Of a DNA stretch of 64,000 bases, positions 58,724 to 64,000 are shown piece after piece. The DNA comes from Galerina marginata (lineage: Eukaryota; Basidiomycota; Agaricomycetes; Agaricales; Galerinaceae): the NCBI GenBank assembly GCA_023014335.1, contig JAECYW010000007.1:1674001-1738000 (forward strand), written 5' to 3'. A model generated the notes under the pieces. That model saw only the letters and a program-made list of their open reading frames with translations, made no database searches and had not been told where the DNA came from. Position numbers and translations under genes: made by a program. The number at the start of each line of letters is the position of its first letter. Within the stretch, counting starts at the first letter, position 1.

Positions 58724-58863
58724 TGTCCGGATTCTCACCCCAGGCTTTATGTACCCTGTGGCAATTTGTCCGGAATCAGGTTCTGGCCAGTTTCGGGTTT
58801 CCATTGCTTTCTGTCCGGATTGGCACCCGGCCGTTTTGCGAAAATTCAAATTTTTTGTCCGGA
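58724..58863 (+). repeat. Right subterminal TGTCCGGA repeat array
   Basis: Copies at 58724, 58767, 58812 and 58856, spaced 43-45 bp, all on the same strand as the left array rather than inverted. Confidence 0.7.
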
Positions 58864-58866
58864 TAC

Positions 58867-58900
58867 GGATCAGACTTTTCACGATATAAACCGGGGTCCT
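58867..58900 (-). repeat. Right terminal inverted repeat
   Basis: Reverse complement of the left repeat; ends CCGGGGTCCT next to the target duplication. Confidence 0.85.
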
Positions 58901-58908
58901 TTGCTAAC
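58901..58908. repeat. Target-site duplication, right copy
   Basis: TTGCTAAC, identical to 50534-50541 and directly adjoining the right terminal repeat. Confidence 0.85.
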
Positions 58909-59108
58909 ACATTTTGATCTAAACATATCCGATGACTTGCCTCCAACTTGCATCTCACGTTTTCTTTTGCACATCCTCAGACTAAGTAGGTCACTCAAAC
59001 GCACGCCAGCTTCCCTTCTTCATAAGCAATAATCACTAATTTCAAATGCGCACAGAAAGGTTTACCCACCAACTTGTGAGCGGCAATCTTGCTCGAGTAT
59101 AGTGCATG

Positions 59109-59317
59109 CATTACAGCAACTTGCGGTACTTAGGGCGCGTGTTGAAATTTTTTCCAAATGCGGCGAATTTGATGGATTTTGGTTGATTTTGAGTATTCGT
59201 AGAATAACGTCGTCAATTCTCATTCGTTTACAATAAAAATGGAACCATTGGATTTGCGTTGTAAATGCGCATCGGACAGTGTCAAATATGTAATGAAAAA
59301 GTGAATTTTGAGCGACC
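59109..59317 (+). repeat. Left long terminal inverted repeat of the second element
   Basis: Pairs with the reverse complement of 60026-60232. Includes CTTAGGGCGCGTGTTGAA and TTTCCAAATGCGGCGAATTT. Most differences are single-base changes. Confidence 0.85.
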
Positions 59318-60025
59318 TTTTGGGTGAAGGTCAGTATTGAAGTATTCCAACAACTTTGCGTAGTTTTCGCGCATACCGGCTGCTAAAACTGTACATACCC
59401 ATGTCAAATCAGTATGGATGCATTATTTACACTGAAGTACATTGAAAAAACGAAACAGGAAGCACATTATGTGGTTGAGTTGGAAGTGCCTCTGGAGGCC
59501 ACCAAAGCCTAAAAACGGTGGAGCAAACTACCCTCATATACCTGTCCTCCCACCGAATTCCGTAACGGATATTTATTTTAATACTCTACTGGATATCTTC
59601 TAGAAAATTTTGGGACTTATCAGCTAGGTTTGAGCGAGTTATAAATCGAGACTTTCACCCCACATCAGCAGGAGTACGACGTCAGTCTCTGCAATTCTAC
59701 ATCCATATCTGCTCTTTATTTTACCCCAGTTAAATCCCAAATTTCAATGTGAATCTAGGCATATCAATTTTATTGTGCATGAATGAGATTTGGTAGAGCT
59801 ATGAGGTAGGTGTAATTCCATATCAAAACCGGCCTCAAGCCACTTTCCGTGCCTCAGCTGTCTGGACTTCCTTCCTCCAAAATTTGGCACCTTCCGGTAG
59901 AGGCGTTAAATGCAAGCCTATTGAGCACTATATTGAGAGTTTTGAACACGATTTGAACGTATACTCTCAACAACATCGGGCTGCATCATTTTATGAGCCT
60001 CAAAACTGAGTTTCCCTCAGTAAGT

Positions 60026-60232
60026 CGGTCAATTTTCGCTTTTTCATTGCATATTTTACACTGTCCGATGCGCATTTCCAACGCGAATCCAGTGGTTCTA
60101 TTTTCATCGTAAACAAATGAGAACTGACGACGCTGTCCTACGAATACTCAAAATGAACCAAAATCCATCAAATTCGCCGCATTTGGAAAAAAAATTCAAC
60201 ACGCGCCCTAAGTACCGCAAGTTGCTGTAATG
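60026..60232 (-). repeat. Right long terminal inverted repeat of the second element
   Basis: Mirror copy of 59109-59317. Similarity fades inward of about 60026. Confidence 0.85.
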
Positions 60233-60283
60233 TCAAGGATGAAAAATAAACTGTACTCTACTACACTGAATAGCCGGGGATTA

Positions 60284-61668
60284 TTAGTATAAACCTACCA
60301 TAGTCCTAACTTCTTGCATGGTCCGTCGTGACCTCCCCTTCGCCCTCTCTGCACCCTCCTTCGCCAGGTTAGAAAGGTATTCCTTATCCTGTCTGAGCCT
60401 CTCAAACTCGGCTCTAGGACCCTTCAGCATGTTTTCCAGAGCTTCGGCTACATCCTTCTTCAAGTACCCATGGCCTTTCCCTTCATATCTTCGGACGACA
60501 TCGTCGATATCCTGGTCCTCGCACGCGGCCAGAATGGATAAAAGGTTCGAGGTTCCTGGACGGCTGACAGGGTCGTAGGTGATCCCTTGTATTGAATCAG
60601 TTACTGCGCCTCGGATTTTTCGTTCTATTTGGGATCCTGAATCTGTGAGCAGGATGCGCGATGAGATGTCTGGGGACGATTTTGACATTTTTGCAGAGGG
60701 ATCCTTTAGGGAGAGGACGCGTCTACATGGTGCTGGGATTGTCATTAATGTCAAGTTGAGTGACAAACAACGACTGGCGCACTAATTAGTTGGGATGGCA
60801 GTGGAAAGAATTTCTTTTGAGGATCAAAGGTACGATTGAAGGTGTCTGCAAGGTCTCGGCTGAGTTCGAGGTGTTGAGTTTGATCTTCTCCTACAGGTAC
60901 GTGTGTTGCTCTACAGAAATTCCGTCAAAAGTCGACTGATAAAAAGAGCAAACTTACCGATATGCCAGAATATCAGCCGCCTGTAAAATTGGGTAGGTGA
61001 ACAACCCTGCATTGAGCATGGATTCGTCGACTTCCGATTCATCGTTGGCGTTTCGTTTCGCTGCTAGCCTTGACTGTTCCAGGTTCATGAAATTAAAGTC
61101 GACTTCTTAATTCAAATGGTTCACCTTCCAGGTTGTCATCCGCCGTAGTTTTCCTATGGGAGTTATACAACTCAGGATCCAAGAAAGCTCGACGTGGCAT
61201 TGGTTCTGACGAAACATTGAGAATACATTTGAGTAAAAACCTGGGCACTCACGTCCTCTTGATAGAATACAACGGACCTTTTCGGATCGATTCCAAACGC
61301 GAGAAGTGTCGCAAACATATCCGTTCGCGACTGTGATAGTTCCTCAGCATTCTGAGGAAGTGTCAGCGCGTGCCATCCGACAATAGTGAAAATGATGTCG
61401 TCGGTCGGACGCGCTTCATTTTGCAGTTTCACCCAATTCAGCAGCGCACCGAGATAATTGCCGAGCTGGAAGAATACACAGAGTCAACAGATGGAACTGT
61501 CGGCCACTTTGAGCTCACATGCAATATTCCAGTCGGCTGAATACCTGAGAAAACGACCCTTCCCGCGTTATTCTTGTTTTCGAGGCCTGTGCTTGTTCTT
61601 GAAGAATACAGTCGCGTGTGTCTGCTCAATGAGCGCAAGCACAACCTGGCGGCGTTGGAGCAGAACAT
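60284..61668 (-). CDS. MSW1: Tryptophanyl-tRNA synthetase, mitochondrial
   Basis: Six exons in transcript order: 61668-61519, 61465-61253, 61205-61125, 61073-60958, 60910-60783, 60732-60284; 378 residues. The N-terminus ([20 protein letters not shown]) is basic and Ser/Arg-rich, like a mitochondrial targeting peptide. The class I signatures are [18 protein letters not shown] (HIGH-like), the pocket [15 protein letters not shown] and the KMSKS loop in [12 protein letters not shown]. Length and motifs match bacterial-type/mitochondrial TrpRS rather than the longer cytosolic enzyme. The start is uncertain by a few codons because the frame is open upstream to an ATG near 61746. The gene's 3' end is 52 bp from the second transposable element. 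Confidence 0.92.
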
Positions 61669-61791
61669 CCGTACACAGCCACATCCATTTTCAGAGGGGG
61701 TTGGGGCATGTTTCCCGAAACGTAAACATGTTTTATTCCTGACTTCCATCAAGCCAAAAAGTCTGCATTTGGTCCCTCAGAGGCCAAGGAT
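61669..61791. promoter_or_regulatory. Shared bidirectional promoter of MSW1 and NAA35
   Basis: Only 123 bp separate the two divergent start codons. A mitochondrial translation gene and an N-terminal acetylation gene would be driven from the same short stretch. Confidence 0.6.
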
Positions 61792-64000
61792 ATGGCAGAT
61801 GTGCTTTCGATTGACGAGCTAGAACTGCCTGGCGCTGGGTACGACTTTCACGATGTCACGAGCCTTTTTGTTGAGGCAGGAGCAGGTAAGCGCCTTCCGT
61901 CTGGCGATGATGAATTCGATCTAAATGTCGGATGTCACTCTAGAGCTGGAGCCCAATAGCTTAATTTTTATGGACAACTTTACACTGCAAGAGTCTATGA
62001 GCGCTCTTGAGGTAAAGAGAAACTAGGCATCGATCTACTTCAACTCATGCAGTCGAGCAATAGATTGGAGAGCCACGGCTAGACAGTGGACTTATTGTCC
62101 AGGAGCAGCTTAGACTACCCTTCAACCCCCTTGCACCCTTATTACCTGAGGAACTTTGTTGGATTCTCGACCGAGCATTGGCATACGAGGTAAAGCCTCG
62201 TCGTTTGCAGTGAATTGATATTAACCTTGCCCGATAGACCGAATTTCACGCAGGAAACTTTCTGGCACACACAGTACACACGCTTCTTTACATCCACCAC
62301 CTGCGAGAAATTGACCCTGATGTCCTTGTGCCTCCGTCGACGATGGGGAACGACCCTTCCCGGCCCATTGAATTGGTTACAATTGTTTTACGATCTGCCG
62401 TGCAGGGACTTCTGAAGTGCTGTGATCTCACGTGGAGAGAGCTTGCTAGAGGTGGAGCCTATGATGTTCGTCCCTTGATTCTGCATTATGTTTATCCATG
62501 CAGCTAAAATCTGGCAGACAGAAGACTGGCAGAGCGACAAATGCGAAGTATCCCTTCTGGAAGGCCTGCCTGTCGCTTTTGCTCTTTCTAAACTCGATGA
62601 AGCAGCGGATTGGCTTTCTCAGTCTACAGGTCTGTAACTTCACAGTTTAGCTTGCCTGTTATTTAGACATTTTTAGTGCCTACCATCTGGAAGACCGCCC
62701 TGAGAGCAAGGTTGCATCTTCGCAAAGTTTGTCATAAAACACCTCTAACTTTGCTAAAATTCATTACCACTTCCAGACCATGCTCCAGATCATGAGCACC
62801 GATCCTACTAAAGATCGATATGAATTTCAAAACCTCGTCTTCATGGCTAAAGATCACCTTCACACAGTCCAGGCCAATCCTCCTCTCGATCAAGGTCCCG
62901 AAACTCTTGCCCATCTCGCCTTCGACCCATATATTGGAAGACGACTTCAAATGGCAACCCCCATACGCATCGTGCCACCTCCGTCATTCCAAGATACTTG
63001 CAAAACTCTGAACCACTTTCTCGATGGTCTGTATGAAATTGGACTGCTGGAGACCGTTGACCAATTGACCACTTGGGAGGTAAGTCCATTTCTCAGTATT
63101 TGCCCTGACGCGTGCTTATTGAACTTTCCAGACAGTGGGTAATCTTCGGTTGTGGCTTCCCGGTCCTTTAATACCTGTGCCGTACCTGCGATCGTTGACA
63201 CAGGTAAGCTCTAACAATCATTTCTGGTCATCCATTGCCTGAAAGTTCATTACATTTTCAAGTCAACGTTCTATGATGGGGTCCTAATTCTGAACAAATA
63301 CCCTTTCGAATGGATGATTAATAGCTTCTTTTCCGAGACCGTTGGGGTTAATTACGATTCAATAAAGGCGTCTGTGGCGCTGAGATGGGTAGGTCCAGAA
63401 CCAGAACCACCATTCAGGAAAGTCGAGCGCAGCCTTTATAAGGTATGTATTCGTCTTCCATTTTCTCAGAGCCCGATTTCACGCCGAAACCCTGTTCTAG
63501 TTAATCACACCGCACATTAGAGCATTATGGAGTAACCCACCGAGAAGACGACGCCATTTTATGAAGGCGCTGTTAGAATGGCATGCATTATATGACAGCC
63601 TAGCACAAATTAGAGATAATATTGACTTGGAGGCGCGTAGCTTTCTCGGGTTGATGTCGCTATAAACTGAAGTTTATATTTCAGGATCTTCCTCGCGGCC
63701 ATCTTCTGGCCAAACTTCCTGACACTGTTTTACTATGGCGACTGTCCATTGTACGCGAAATCGTTTTATCCGGTTTTCAACTTGAGCTATACTCGGACGA
63801 GGAAAGATCCTTCGCGTATTGGTATGCTGCCCAAGTTATTGATGTCCATCTGCATTGTTTGGACGGCCTGCTTCCCGTGGTAGCGGAAGGTACTGAGCAC
63901 TCACGACATATACCGTCTCAAATTTTCACCAATTTATTTTCTGTAGAATCTCCGGTGTATCGCGAAATCTCATATCAGGTTCAATTCCTTACTGCACTGC
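61792..64000 (+). CDS. NAA35: NatC N-alpha-acetyltransferase auxiliary subunit NAA35/Mak10 (5' part)
   Basis: Twelve exons to the window edge: 61792-61885, 61944-62011, 62064-62189, 62238-62465, 62518-62629, 62677-62726, 62777-63079, 63132-63203, 63263-63442, 63501-63632, 63685-63889, 63947 onward; the gene continues outside. Conserved parts are YDFHDVTSLFVEAGAELE, FTLQESMSALEIGEPRLDSG, LPEELCWILDRALA, GNFLAHTVHTLLYIHHL, WQSDKCEVSLLEGL and IVLSGFQLELYSDEERSFAY, as in human NAA35. NatC acetylates nascent proteins starting Met-Leu/Ile/Phe/Trp. The intron 63633-63684 has no GT donor that keeps the frame; GAG|GCGCGT as a GC-AG donor does. One acceptor (63262) is AAG. Confidence 0.92.

Larger units (their letters stand above)
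50542..58900 (-). mobile_element. Intact 8.36-kb DNA transposon encoding a Ulp1-transposase fusion
   Basis: Bounded by 34-bp imperfect terminal inverted repeats (first 18 bp identical, AGGACCCCGGTTTATATC) and an 8-bp direct duplication, TTGCTAAC. Each end carries four TGTCCGGA-type subterminal repeats. It contains one large gene on the minus strand (52723-58445) with all six exons open, a small coding-like exon near the left end, and about 1.7 kb with no clear gene. The 8-bp duplication suits P-element-like or hAT-like transposition; motifs in the protein favour the former. Perfect duplication and an unbroken 1,805-codon frame suggest recent insertion. Confidence 0.88.
59109..60232. mobile_element. 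Non-autonomous foldback/MITE-like element with about 210-bp inverted repeats
   Basis: The ends (59109-59317 and 60026-60232) are inverted copies of each other at roughly 90% identity, both opening CATTACAGCAACTTGCGGTA when read inward. The 700-bp middle has no coding frame. No clear target duplication longer than TA is visible: if the repeats start at CAGCAACTTG, each flank is a TA, as for Tc1/mariner-type insertions, but the extended symmetry (CATTA) leaves this open. It lies only 200 bp from the right end of the larger transposon. Confidence 0.85.

Noticed and set aside
1..64000. CRISPR arrays, rRNA or tRNA genes
   Set aside because: No regularly spaced repeats, rRNA-like blocks or paired A/B boxes were found, as expected for this type of nuclear window.

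Overview
The window is nuclear DNA of a mushroom-forming basidiomycete (Agaricomycete, probably Agaricales). The evidence is the very high intron density (mostly 48-63 nt, with CTNAC-like branch sites), the closeness of the DOPA-dioxygenase reading frame to the Amanita muscaria enzyme, a CBM1-linked GH10 xylanase, and tandem F-box paralogues of mushroom type. I rebuilt gene models by hand from splice signals, phase and family motifs; nothing was searched against a database.

Layout. 2-11 kb: housekeeping genes (CBM21 protein-phosphatase-1 regulator, glutamate 5-kinase, PRPP synthetase). 12-22 kb: secreted and secondary functions (chitin deacetylase, DOPA 4,5-dioxygenase, Egh16-like secreted protein, CDF-like membrane protein, PL14-type polysaccharide lyase), then a SLC41-type magnesium transporter at 23-25 kb. 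25.6-31.2 kb: three tandem F-box paralogues, the middle one frameshifted. 31.5-35.8 kb: the convergent pair ADA3 (SAGA) and RPA34 (RNA polymerase I). 37-44 kb: a 19-exon CBM1-GH10 xylanase, a RING protein, and a 1030-residue TPR-CCCH protein with three similar C-terminal repeats. 44-50.4 kb: HMP kinase-TenA fusion (thiamine), a cytochrome P450 and endonuclease III. 50.5-60.2 kb: two transposable elements. 60.3-64 kb: mitochondrial TrpRS head-to-head with the NatC subunit NAA35, which runs off the right edge.

Main discoveries. (1) An apparently intact 8,359-bp transposon (50542-58900) with 34-bp terminal inverted repeats, a perfect 8-bp target duplication and four TGTCCGGA-type subterminal repeats at each end. 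It encodes one 1,805-residue, six-exon protein that joins a Ulp1-like cysteine protease to a P-element-like DDE transposase. It sits just upstream of endonuclease III, and the repair gene's frame is open into the element, giving a possible transposon-supplied N-terminus. (2) Extreme microexons: 2, 7, 14, 15 and 16 nt in the xylanase, 5 and 14 nt in the DOPA dioxygenase, 12 nt in the chitin deacetylase, each fixed by reading frame and conserved residues. (3) Two or three GC-AG introns, and three stop-free introns of length divisible by three.
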